Assembly (NCBI GenBank): GCA_973895155.1 | Contig: OZ316891.1 | Coordinates: forward strand, 16,120,001 to 16,184,000 | From: Marsupella aquatica | Taxonomy: Eukaryota > Marchantiophyta | DNA length: 64,000 bases | Direction: 5' to 3' | In this document: positions 24,108-34,400 of the stretch, in pieces | How the letters are laid out: each line of letters starts with the position of its first letter | How positions within the stretch are numbered: position 1 is the first letter of the stretch | The notes under the pieces: model-generated | The model's input: the letters and a program-made list of their open reading frames with translations, nothing else | What the model was told of the DNA's origin: nothing | Databases searched by the model: none | Made by a program: the position numbers and the translations under genes

Positions 24108-24763
24108 ATTGCATCAGCTCCTCTCCTCTCCATCTCCTCCATGTGAATAGAGAGCCAGACTTTAGCCCTCCGATCTTCAGTGCATCCACCAAATCAAACC
24201 TGGTTGTCAGGAAGCGCCAGAATTCTGATTTTAGCCCCCTAATAAGCAAAGATCCACCCGTTGAGTCTGCACGATCTTCCGTCATGTTGAAATCCCCGCA
24301 TATAATCCAATGCGCTTGAGGTAGAGCCACTTTGAGTTCATGCCACACCGCCGCCTAATATCTGGTTGAGTTAGGTGCATAAATGTTGGCAATTCCAATC
24401 GGCCCTTTCTTATGTTCTAGAATTACCCATACAACTCTTCCTAAGTCTAGAATTCCCTGATTAAGCACCTTCCACTTCGGATGAATCGATAACGTCGATC
24501 CCCCTCTGCCCTCCTCTGGTTCAGACATAAAGTGGTGGTAATCAGGTAGAATTGCTCGAAGTGCTAAATCTAATCTAAAGCTATCTGTCTTGACTTCTTG
24601 AAGAGCCAGCGCTCCAAACGGAGCAGTTAATCCTTTAATCCACTACTTTACTAGTTGTTTCCTGTTTGGTTCACCTAACCCACATACATTCCATGAAGCC
24701 ATTCTCATCCGGTCCTCCATCTTCTTAGAGCACAATGAGGCTCCCAGAATTCAAAGTTAGAGA

Positions 24764-27020
24764 TTAGATACGAGGGCGCCCTCCAGGAGAAGCACCCCTC
24801 CCGCCACTCATGGGCGTGGAAGGCCGCGAGGACACAGTATAGCCATTCTTATCAGTGGGTCGAATAGCCAGTTTCTTCAGAGGCGAGGTCCTCCCTTCCG
24901 ATCTACCATCCGTAGATCTGGGTCTCTCCTTGTCCCAGCGGCCTTGCTCCCGCTCGATCCCTTCCAATTGCTCCTCAGCATCTGCATCCATCAGATTATC
25001 GTGTGAGAACAAGAGAGAGCGTTGCTTTTTCCCTTCTAATTTCTCTTTGTTAATCTTTTCTCTCTGGGGTGTCCTCATTTCTTGCTTCCGTGCGCGTGCC
25101 TTTGCCTGGCTCCGGAGGATGTATTCGTCATATTCAGACATCTCAATATCTGAGTCCCCATGATAGGAGAACGTTTCCTCTCCTCCAGCGCTTGAGTTAG
25201 GAGTAGCAGGGATTTGTCCAGACAGCTTTGCAGTTCGTCCTAAGGGCACGACTTGACCCGGGAGCGTCGAGCTTTGAACCTGTGCCCTTAGGTTAACAAA
25301 GAGAAATTAGAAGGGAAAAAGCAATGCTCTCTCTTGTTCTCACACGATAATCTGATGGATGCAGATGCTGAGGAGCAATTGGAAGGGATCGAGCGGGAGC
25401 AAGGCCGCTGGGACAAGGAGAGACCCATGGGACGACTCGCAGAGTTGCTTTCCTTCAAGGCATTTCCTGAGACTTGTAAAGGTACATTGGACCTGTAGTC
25501 CGTTCCCTCATGAGGGAAAGAGGGCTCCCCCACACGGCCCTGCAGGCTCGAAATGATAACCCCACCACTATGAGCAACAGGCAAGTTAGATTGTGCACCC
25601 CGAGGTTCTAAATCCTGCTCAATTTCTGCATTTTGGTTCATTTCCTCTCCTTCAAAAGTACCTCCTTCTTGGCGTACGGTGACGTTTGCGCAAACAGCCG
25701 AGGGAGGGCCCATCTCCTCAGGTCCGTGGATCTCTGTGATCGTGTTATTGATGTCTTGTCTTTTTCCTTCTTCTCCGGGCCCAAAGTCCCACCTAGCCCT
25801 TTCCCATCTTTGTCATTCTCTTGCAATTCCGTAGTGCAGTCTCGTGCAAGGTGTCCCTTGACGTTGCATTTGTAACAGTGGAAGGGGATGTTCCTGAATA
25901 TGACTGGCTGCCATATCACAATGTCTTCTCTCAGTTGAATCCGCACGCTAGCCGGTATTTCTCTTTCTGTATCCCATAAGATACAAGCTCTATCGTGCGG
26001 GTACGAGCTGTATTCCTCTCCTTGTATGTAGTATAAGAGTGGTCCAAAAGATTCAGCAATCCTCCAGCGGCATCCTTCCAGGATCAAAGCTTGAAACAGA
26101 ATTTCAATCCAAACCGGGAGCTTGGTGAAGCTCTCATTCTTAACATCGAACGCTGGTTCCCAAGCAAATGCATATACAAATCTCCTCTCCATGAACCAAG
26201 GGGCCAATGCAAGTGCTTCATCTCTGTGGTCGGGCTGCTCAAAGACCACCAGGTAGAAGTTCCTACCTACAAACTTGACCTGGACCACCGGCCACCTCAT
26301 CTCCTTGACCATTGTCGCTTCAATCCATTCTCTGAAAACCTGCAGCAGCGGTGTACTGTCAGTGAAGTAAAACAAAGCTCCACAGTTGTACAGTTGATGG
26401 ACGTTAACTGCCGCTTCCTCCAGGCTCCATTCCATAGTAGTATAGAGGCTATCTTCCCAATTCTCTTTTGAGTTCTCTGCGATCCCTTTTAGAATTCTAA
26501 CACATTCTTCTGTAACTTCTTCAGTCTCCTGGTGGTCCATCATAGTTGCGTCTTGAGGTCGATTGTTTCCATAGTGCCTGCCGCTGAAGGAGCTCATGTG
26601 ACCCCTATACATGTTTTCCCTTCGATGCTCAATTTGCGCTGGCCCCACTTGAGTTCCATAATTGAATTCATTCTCTTCGTGCCCCCCATCTTCCGCCGTT
26701 CTCTGTTTCTCCCATTCTACCTGTGCTGATAGGAAAGCAGTGGATTCCTTCCTCACCTGTGCAGACGACCGAGCTCCCATCTTGTTGTGTGCCAAATCAA
26801 AGGGCCGTTGCAGTGACACCCCACCGGTGTGCGCATCCTGAGCTGAGTATTGTTGATTCATCAGGAAGTTATGAGGGTTCCTGTTATAGCGATCAGGTAA
26901 TGTCCCTAGGCTTCCACCAGTACGCCCACCAAGCGATCTTCCACCACTTCTTCCCGACAAAGCACGGCCACCATAAACCCCACCGGGAAAGAGGGACCGA
27001 GGATCCCGGGCGTGTTCCAT
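24764..27020 (-). pseudogene. LINE ORF1: DUF4283-like RNA-binding protein with CCHC knuckle
   Basis: A 460-codon frame (27,020-25,638) starts MEHARDPRSLFPGG. Its middle has the DUF4283-like arrangement typical of plant LINE and Gag-like proteins (VFEQPDHRDEALALAPWFM, then SFTKLPVWIEI), followed by a CCHC zinc knuckle, CYKCNVKGHLARDC. The C-terminal part continues in other frames to 24,764 (SYHGDSDIEMSEYDEYILRS, ending SPGGRPRI). A 135-bp inverted duplicate inserted at 25,293-25,427 breaks it. It would bind LINE RNA in a ribonucleoprotein. Confidence 0.75.
24919..25427. repeat. 135-bp inverted duplication inside LINE ORF1
   Basis: Arm 24,919-25,053 and arm 25,293-25,427 are reverse complements with one mismatch that I can see, separated by 239 bp. 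The left arm is in the normal ORF1 context. The right arm reads antisense to ORF1, so it is the inserted copy. Near-identity shows that the duplication is recent compared with the decay of the LINE. Confidence 0.85.
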
Positions 27021-27363
27021 CTCTAAAAGATCCTAGTATAATAGAATGTCCTTATGCACTTGCAAATCTTTTAAACGGCTTGACACCTTGCAGCTAGTCA
27101 TCTTACCTGTTTTGGATTCAGTGTACCCGGTATCGATTCGATGGTGCTCCCGTTGCAGCTTCTCGCCATGATAGTAAAATTCAGCTGCACGCTAAGCATA
27201 GTCTCCTCCAGACGAGGCAACAGGCCACTCCTTCAGCGTCTCTCGCAATCCAAAGCTTAAGCTTACGGGTATAATGTGATCTCCACTCTCTGTAGCGTTC
27301 CAAAGGACCAGCATTCGCTAAGAAAGAAGCCGCTTGCCCTACAGTGTCGTCGATGGAACACGT

Positions 27364-27387
27364 TGTCAAGCGATTGACATTGGGTCT
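27364..27387. mobile_element. Left 24 bp of solo LTR B
   Basis: TGTCAAGCGATTGACATTGG and four more bases match the start of solo LTRs A and C. The Tat-like element inserted here, duplicating GGTCT. The rest of LTR B resumes at 42,164. The flank CACGT (27,359-27,363) compares with CACGC at 47,060-47,064. Confidence 0.75.
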
Positions 27388-28498
27388 TGTCACTTGCCTC
27401 TCCAACGGTTAATACGTGCAAACCGCACTTTTCTTCGCTTAAACCGTTGGTATCGTATTACGGGGTCGTGGAGGGACGCTATTTGGATTCTTTTCACACC
27501 AGGATGAGTATTTTGGTTTCCGCTCCCGGAAATGTAGGTTTTGATCAAGTCTACCGACTACCCTCACCCCACAGCTTTTGATCAAGTCCTGCCGACTACC
27601 CCACTACACCTTCACTCGGAGTCACCCAAAGAGTGCTGTCACCACCCCTACTCACAAGGCCGACTCAAACCAAGCAAGTTTCTTCAAATCATAGAACGGG
27701 AGAACACAATTCGGAAAGCGAAAAAGGGAGAAGGAACACACAACAAAAGCCCATCAAGTCAAATGTACAGATCCATATCTCTTGGGAAAAACGATACACA
27801 TTGCATGAGTAACCCGGCCTCCTGCCGTCTACTCAACTCCTGCCTCTCCGGACAATGAGTATGGCTCCCCCTCACTACTCTGAACACGCTTTCAAACTCC
27901 TCAGGCTCCACTCTATCCCTCCTTGCTAACTTCACACTGAGTCCCCCTAACTACTTCGGGGCTATCCCCCTAAATACTGAAAAATCACACCAAAGCACCC
28001 CTCACAGGGTCACAACGGTGGCGGCTACCCTAGCGGCGCCGCTAAAACCTTGCACTAAGAGAAATCCTTAAACTGAAGAGGAGCATGCAGCACACACATG
28101 CTGCTAAAACCCTAAACCCAAAACAAGGGGGCCGACGGTGCCTTCGACGGCGCCCCAACAGTACACGTGAACCCTGAAAGTGAGAGGCACCCCAAAATGG
28201 CCGAAACTAGGTGCCCTTCCAAGTGCACACCTGAGCTCACCCCTGGATAGCTCTTCTTTTCCTGCTTCCGAATCACTAAGTCGCTCCCTCAACGGACTTC
28301 AGACGCCTGAGTTATGGCCGTTTCCGTACCGCAAAAACATAAGTTCTCCAGGCCATAACTTGCTCATCCTGGCTCCGTTTGAGGAGCGCCGCCTCTTGTT
28401 GGAATCAGCTCCGCGAGCTCATCCCAACAAGCCCATGAGTGACCCCCCACTAAAATGTTGGAAATCTGGAGGCCGTACACCCACGTCCGTACGCCTAT

Positions 28499-30355
28499 CT
28501 AATCCTCCTCTTCTTCTTCGCTCTCGGTGCCCGGACTTGTGCCCCGTGAGTGGTCCTCCTCCTCATCACTCACGGGAGTGAGTGCCATCGTACTTTTCTT
28601 CTTCTTCGACGGAGTACTCTTAGTGCTGCTGCTCCCGCGCTTCCTCAAAGCAGCCAAGGCCTGCCACGCCTTGATGTACCCCTCACCAATTGTGTCCTTC
28701 CAGAGGGTAGCCTCTTCTCCGGACCGCAACTCCAACGGTAGAACTTGCCCCGTGGCCATGGGAGTCCCGGGGGTGACAGACCTGGGTGGCATCCCCGTAC
28801 TGACCTGAGCCTCCCGTAACGATTTCCGTACCTCCCGGAGCTTCTTCTCCAAGCTCTTACTCTTCTCCTGACTCTTCTTGGCTCCATCCAACAAGGGTCC
28901 ATACTTCCCACTAACCTCCTTCACCACCATCTCGATAGCTTGGGAGATCACATCCGGGGAAAGTGTGGAGCCAGGTGTGCCGGGACTCTTCCGTTTCCCT
29001 AGACTCAGGGCCTCACTTCTCTTCGCTCGTGTCTCAAAGGCTGCCACCTGACTCCGTAGTGCTCCCACCTGGTTCCTCCACTCCATCACTTCTCCAGAAT
29101 TTTGCTTCTCTTTGGCCAATGCTTGCCTCAACGCTCCTACTTCTTCTGCTTCCTTGGCCTTGGTGGACAAAGCTCCCTTCAAGTTGGTGATCTCTACGTG
29201 AGCTGCATTGATGTGCCTGACCTTCTCATGAATGGTCTGCTCCTTGGTCTTGATCACCTCCTTCAGTGACAAGATGCTCTGCTCTAACGTCTCTACTTTG
29301 ACTGTGGCGTGCTTGAGAGACTCCCTCAATGCGTGGACTAGCTTGAGTCCCTCGTGGACTCCCTCTCTGAAATCCCGTAGCTCTGCCAAGTAAACATCCG
29401 GAATGTTGTATTCCAGAGGCTGTTTCGGATCTCCCACGAGTGATTCAAGCCACTCCAATGTGCAATCATCCTCCTGGTTCTCTTCTTCTCTATTATCCTC
29501 CCCACCAGCAGACAATGATTCCTCCGTGAGCTTCCCTAAAACGGTAGTGGCAATACTCCGGATCTCCGTGGTGAGAGATGATCCCGTGTCTTCATGCCCC
29601 GGAGAACCAATCAACCCTTCTGCCCTGGCCAATACAAATGACCCCATCAAATGTACAGCCCCACCTGGTTTCACACTCCCAGGCTCAGCGGCCAATAGCT
29701 TCTTCAATCCGTAGCACCACCATCCGTACACATGGGCTGGGTAGTTCTTGATGTCCATAGCTACCACGAAATGCTCCTCATTCAGCACTCCGGATTGCAC
29801 GTTGCCAAGAACCCGTTGATGCACCTTGGCCAGGAAGCCCTTATACTCAACATCCTTGACAGCAGAAAGAGGGATGGCGGTGGTGGAGGTAGGATTGGTC
29901 ACCCAAGTGGCCACCATTTTCAACGTGAGTTCTCCCCTGATATTCCGAGGTGTGAATGAGAATTTCTGATTCTCAAGAAACAATAGCTTAGCCAACTCCA
30001 CATGGGGCACTACACGTTTGAGACATTCAAAGTAGATTCCCTCCGTTCGGAACTCCATCCCGGCCTCAATGTCCCAGCTCTTCCCTGAAGGGATGGTAAT
30101 CTCCACCTTCATGAATTCTGTAAGCCCGGTGGCTTGGAAAATGTTCCGACAATCCTCCATCACCTTGGTGGAGGTCTTGGGATAAATTCGACGAAAAATC
30201 TTCCTACCCACCGGTGAGGAACCCGCTGCCAATCCCGTGCTCATCATAACTTCTCTCTCTTCCCTTTCCCGTGTAATCCGAGTCTCCACGTAGTCACGGT
30301 AAGCAGCCTTGTATCTCCGAATGCGTGACGCACTAAACTCTGGTTGATCTAGCAT
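28499..30355 (-). CDS. 618-aa ORF inside the 3' LTR, unknown function
   Basis: An uninterrupted frame in the same sense as gag-pol. Residues 1-260 look globular (SWDIEAGMEFRTEGIYFE, EHFVVAMDIKNYPAHVYGWW). Residues about 330-460 have heptad-like, Leu- and Glu-rich sequence predicted to form coiled coil (HALRESLKHATVKVETLEQ). The tail is Lys-rich (TPSKKKKST), then acidic (ESEEEEED). I do not recognise the family. Some Ogre/Tat elements carry an extra ORF before gag, but here the ORF is inside the LTR, so there are two copies per element. Whether this copy is translated is unknown. Confidence 0.65.
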   Translation of the reverse strand: MLDQPEFSASRIRRYKAAYRDYVETRITREREEREVMMSTGLAAGSSPVGRKIFRRIYPKTSTKVMEDCRNIFQATGLTEFMKVEITIPSGKSWDIEAGMEFRTEGIYFECLKRVVPHVELAKLLFLENQKFSFTPRNIRGELTLKMVATWVTNPTSTTAIPLSAVKDVEYKGFLAKVHQRVLGNVQSGVLNEEHFVVAMDIKNYPAHVYGWWCYGLKKLLAAEPGSVKPGGAVHLMGSFVLARAEGLIGSPGHEDTGSSLTTEIRSIATTVLGKLTEESLSAGGEDNREEENQEDDCTLEWLESLVGDPKQPLEYNIPDVYLAELRDFREGVHEGLKLVHALRESLKHATVKVETLEQSILSLKEVIKTKEQTIHEKVRHINAAHVEITNLKGALSTKAKEAEEVGALRQALAKEKQNSGEVMEWRNQVGALRSQVAAFETRAKRSEALSLGKRKSPGTPGSTLSPDVISQAIEMVVKEVSGKYGPLLDGAKKSQEKSKSLEKKLREVRKSLREAQVSTGMPPRSVTPGTPMATGQVLPLELRSGEEATLWKDTIGEGYIKAWQALAALRKRGSSSTKSTPSKKKKSTMALTPVSDEEEDHSRGTSPGTESEEEEED

Positions 30356-30778
30356 CCATGCATCCCGAAATCAATTTCTCAATCACCAATCCCGTCACCC
30401 GTGGCAATGTCAATTCCCTGGCCCGAAACAGCCCCCGTAGCCCGATCACTTAAATTCTCTCAATTTCCCGTCACCACTCCGTGCGGCCGCCACTAATGCC
30501 TGGAAGAATGACGCCAGCAAGCCCCACTAATCCACCATGAAAGAGAGAGCTTCAAAAATAATTAGAATCTGGAGAGAGCTTCCGGCAAGAGAGAGAAGAA
30601 CCCCGTTTTTGCTTTCGGCAATGAGAGGGTCGTGCAAAAGGAAGAGGGAAAGAAAAAGGAAGGAAAAAAAAATAGAACCGAAAAAACTCCTGGCGCCTTC
30701 GCCATGCGCCCCGGCCCATTTCTCGGGCCTTACCCTTGCGTCCTCCTGCGCGCGGCCCTATGCAGGGCGCGCGGCCAT

Positions 30779-31105
30779 TCCTCCCGGCTCGCGGGAGGCC
30801 CTTCAACTCCCCCCCGCTCGCGTGATCCTCCCAGCTCGCGGGAGGCCCTTTAACTCCCCCCCGCTCGCGTGATCCTCCCAGCTCGCGGGAGGCCCTTTAA
30901 CTCCCCCCCGCTCGCGTGATCCTCCCAGCTCGCGGGAGGCCCTTTAACTCCCCCCCCCGCTCGCTTGCGCTCCTTCAGCTCGCGGAGCCTCATTAATTGC
31001 CCGGGCACGCAGCCCTATGGGCTCGCGAGGCAGCCCCTTCAGCTCGCGGAGCCCCATTAATCGCCCGGGCACGCAGCCCTATGGGCTCGCGAGGCAGCCC
31101 CTCTT
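30779..31105. repeat. GC-rich tandem repeats in the Tat-like LTR
   Basis: About four 47-bp units (CTCGCGGGAGGCCC, then a C-run and CTCGCGTGATCCTCCC) at 30,779-30,966, followed by two units of about 60 bp containing CCCGGGCACGCAGCCCTATG. The same array is at 41,477-41,803 in the 5' LTR. The arrays lie between the putative promoter and the LTR ORF. Confidence 0.8.
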
Positions 31106-31428
31106 TCTCTCGGACGGCCACTAATGGGACTCGCCCTCCTGAGGAGGGATTTATTTAAAAAAAAACCCCCCCCTCTCCTGACTTTGCAATGGGGGTCTCA
31201 ACAATAGCTCTTGAAGCAAAACGGTAAGTCCTATGGGGCTGGTCCTGGCTAGTTTCAAGGTCCCAAAATATTTGCCCACTTAGGTCGCCGCAAATCTTAG
31301 AACTATTATGAGAGAAAGAATATAAAGTCACCTGGGGCATCATCAACCTATAATGACGGAATTAACTAAAAATTAAAAAATGGCTTATTTACATTGACTA
31401 TTAACAAGGTATCGGCCTTTGCAACCAG

Positions 31429-34400
31429 TTATGTGTGACTTCCCGTGACGGGGTACCCGTCACATAGCTCCTCTCTTAATTGCGAAGCGCCCCCGCGAGC
31501 ACCATACTCTTCCTCCGTGTAGTACTTCTTTAGGCGCTCTTGATTGATCCGTGTGTTGAGTAGTTGCCCCTCCAATGTCTTGAGTTGAACCGAGCCGTTG
31601 GAGTAGACGGCATCCACTACGTAGGGTCCCATCCACCGTGTATGCAACTTCCCGGGGAAATGCATGAAGCGGCTATCGTAGAGGAGCACCAAATCTCCCT
31701 CCTCAATGGACACACGACGGAGACGGGAATCGTAATGTGACTTGCGTTTGCCTTGCTCCTGCTCCGTATGTGTCAAAGCCTCTTCTCGTGTCTCCGTGAG
31801 TTGCTCCAACTGTTGGATCCGTGAAGCGACACTTTCTTCTTCTGCCCCTTCCCTTTCCCGTGTTAGGATTCGAATGGTTGGAACCTCAAATTCCACCGGC
31901 ACAAGAGAGTGTTGTCCAAACACAAGGAAATAGGGGCTGTGGCCCGTGGTAGTCTTGTGAGCCAGGTTGTAAGCGTAAGTGGCAGCCAACAACTTCAAAT
32001 CCCAATCGGTCTTGTGAGCGGATACCGTTTTGTTGAGGATCTTGCCCATGATCCCGTTGGCTCTCTCAGTGAGCCCGTTGGCTCGAGGGTGGTACGGAGT
32101 GGTCTTCCTATGTGAGATCAAGTAGTTCTCCGTCAAACGTTCAATCGTATGATTGAGGAAGTGAGTACCCCTGTCACTTACCAACTCCAATGGTGGACCA
32201 AATCGTGTAAAAATCTGCTCATACAAAAAACGTGCCGTGGTGTTGGCATCATCCTTGGCAGTAGCTCGGGCCTCCACCCACTTGGTGGCATAGTCCGTTG
32301 CAAGAATGATGTAGCGCTTCCTCCCTCTTCGTGTGATGGGAGTGAAAGGGCCAATGAAGTCCACCCCCCACTTCTCAAAGGGTGCAAGAGGAAGTATGGG
32401 CACCAATGGGTGTCGTGAGGAGGGCCCTGGTTTGCCTTGACGCTGGCACGGATCACATCGCTGGATGTACCGGTGTACATCCCGAAAGAGAGTTGGCCAC
32501 CAATATCCAGCATCTAGTATTTTCCTTGCGGTGGTCTCCCGTGCAAAGTGGCCACCAGCTTCCTCCTCATGTAATGCTGCCATGACTGTACGTATCTCCG
32601 CTTCCTCCAAACAACGACGAAGTCGGCCATCCATGCCGTACTTGTGAAGTACTCCCTTCACAAGCAAGTAGGGACCTGTCTTACGCAAAAACACTGCTGC
32701 TCTCTCCGGGCCCAAACGTGAGGGAACTCTAGCCGTGCGGAGAAATTCCAAAATTTCTCCATACCAAGTAGTGGCCTCTGTATTCACGCTGAACACTTCC
32801 TCATCCGGGAACCGATCATCAATCTCCTGGGAGTCAGATGCTCCCTCAATACGGGAGAAGAAGTCTGCATTGCTATGACTCTTCCCCGATCTTACTCTCA
32901 CCTCATAGTTGAACTCTTGTAGCAACAAAACCCAACGTGCAATTCTCCCGGACAGATCTGGCTTGTTGACCATGTATTTCAAGCTGTTGTGATCCGTGTG
33001 GAACACAACCTTGTACCCCAACAAATAATGACGATACTTCTTACAAGCGTAGATGATACCAAGTGCCTCCCTATCGGTGGGTGAGTAGTTTTTCTCTGCC
33101 GGGGCCAACTGCCTACTGGCAAAGTAGATGGGATGGTCTCTTCCATCATCATCTAACTGACTCAAAACGGCACCGATGCAAAATCCTGATACGTCTACGT
33201 AAACATGGAATTCCTTATTCCAATTGGGCGTAATGAGCACGGGGGCCTCTAGCAATCGTTTCTTCAATTCATCAAAAGCAGCCTGACGGGAAGGAGTAGG
33301 TTCAAACTCACTTCCTTTTTTCAACATGGAAGTGAGTGGCATGGCTACCTTGGCAAAGTCTTTGATGAAGCGTCGGTAGTAGCCAACACACCCCAAGAAC
33401 CCTCTCACTTCCTTCACATTCTTGGGAAATGAGACTGCTACCCACACGGCGACCTTCTCACGATCAACTTCAATCCCTCGTGCAGACACTTTGTGGCCCA
33501 ATAGGATTCCCTCCTCAATTCCAAAGAAACATTTCTCCGGATGCAGCTTCAGGCAAGTCTCCCGGCACCGCTGAAAAGTCAACCGTAAGTGTTCCGGATG
33601 CTTGACTCGTTTGCCGTAGACAGCAAAGTCATCAATAAAGATCTCCAAGAACCTGCGTAAAAAGTCATGAAATATATTCATCATGAGCCGTTGGAACATG
33701 CCAGGGGCATTGCACAACCCAAAAGGCATTCTCCGGAATGCAAAAATCCCCCACTCTGTTGTGAAAGCCGTCTTGAGTTGGTCCTCCTCCCGTATCCAGA
33801 TTTGGTTGTACCCAGAGTAGCCATCCAAGAAGCTGTATATCTCCCAACCTGCTACCATGTCCAACACGATATCCGTGAACGGTAGCGGGTAGTGATCCTT
33901 CTTGGTCGCATCATTCAACTTTCGAAAATCTTGGCACACCCGTATTTTCACCTTCCCGTCTGGCCCCTTTTTCTTGGGCACGATTACGATGGGTGACACC
34001 CACTCACTATGCATGACCGGATAAATGAATCCTGCATCCAACAAACGGTCAATCTCCTCCTTCACCATGAGTGAGTATTTGGGGTTGAGGCGGTATTGGC
34101 GTTGCCTCACAGGTCGTGCTCCTGACATCAGGTCAATGCTGTGCTCACCAAACTCAGGTGGCACTCCTTTCAAATCTTGGTGGCTCCACGCAAATACGTC
34201 TTGGTACTCTTTCAACAATTCCTGAATCGTGCGTTGCTCCGTAGCATCCAACTTACTACCAATGTTGAGTGTCTTGCCCTCACCCACTTCCACCTTTGTG
34301 TACTGCTCCGGCCTGATCACGTCCAACTTGTTGCGTGTCTCCTCATCAAAGGTTTCTTCCAACCGTGCGAGCCTCATCCCTCCATACACCGGTGCATCAC

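Larger units (their letters stand above)
18282..24720 (-). pseudogene. LINE ORF2: endonuclease, reverse transcriptase, zf-RVT
   Basis: The endonuclease starts at the Met at 24,720 with ASWNVCGLGEPNRK, ALQEVKTD and CGDFNMTED. After the LTR A interruption (21,609-24,107) it resumes with SRLDRFYVNDGGW and TLSDHDPILLEL, the catalytic His loop. Reverse transcriptase has LKDWRPLTMLNTIYKLIAK, QQTGFIPGRHILE, KLDFEKAFDRVNH and GVRQGCPLSPLLF. The active-site block reads LFADNVGMF, where FADD is expected. A frameshift near 20,230 separates two long frames. The 3' part (18,282-18,821) is a zf-RVT Cys/His domain (CHVCPWRIENIPHLFFGC). The intact enzyme would do target-primed reverse transcription. Confidence 0.85.
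18025..27363 (-). mobile_element. LINE, copy 2, minus strand, split by solo LTR A
   Basis: Reading leftward from 27,363: a 5' leader, ORF1 (27,020-24,764), ORF2 (24,720 to about 18,282), and a 3' end near 18,025 rich in AT. Solo LTR A (21,609-24,107) splits ORF2. Solo LTR B interrupts the 5' leader at 27,364, so further leader sequence may continue from 47,060. Several frameshifts and a changed catalytic residue indicate a dead copy. Confidence 0.8.
27388..31464 (-). repeat. 3' LTR of the Tat-like element
   Basis: 4077 bp; on the element strand it starts TGTGACGGGTACCC and ends GTGACA. It contains an intact 618-codon frame (30,355-28,499), a GC-rich block with tandem units (30,779-31,105), and the last codons of the gag-pol frame (31,464-31,429). 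Apart from the 618-codon ORF, the stretch 27,388-28,498 has no gene. Confidence 0.9.

Noticed and set aside
28180-28581. 133-codon plus-strand frame in the Tat-like LTR, repeated at 38,878
   Set aside because: It is repeated only because the LTR is duplicated, partly overlaps the 618-codon ORF, and has no recognisable domain.
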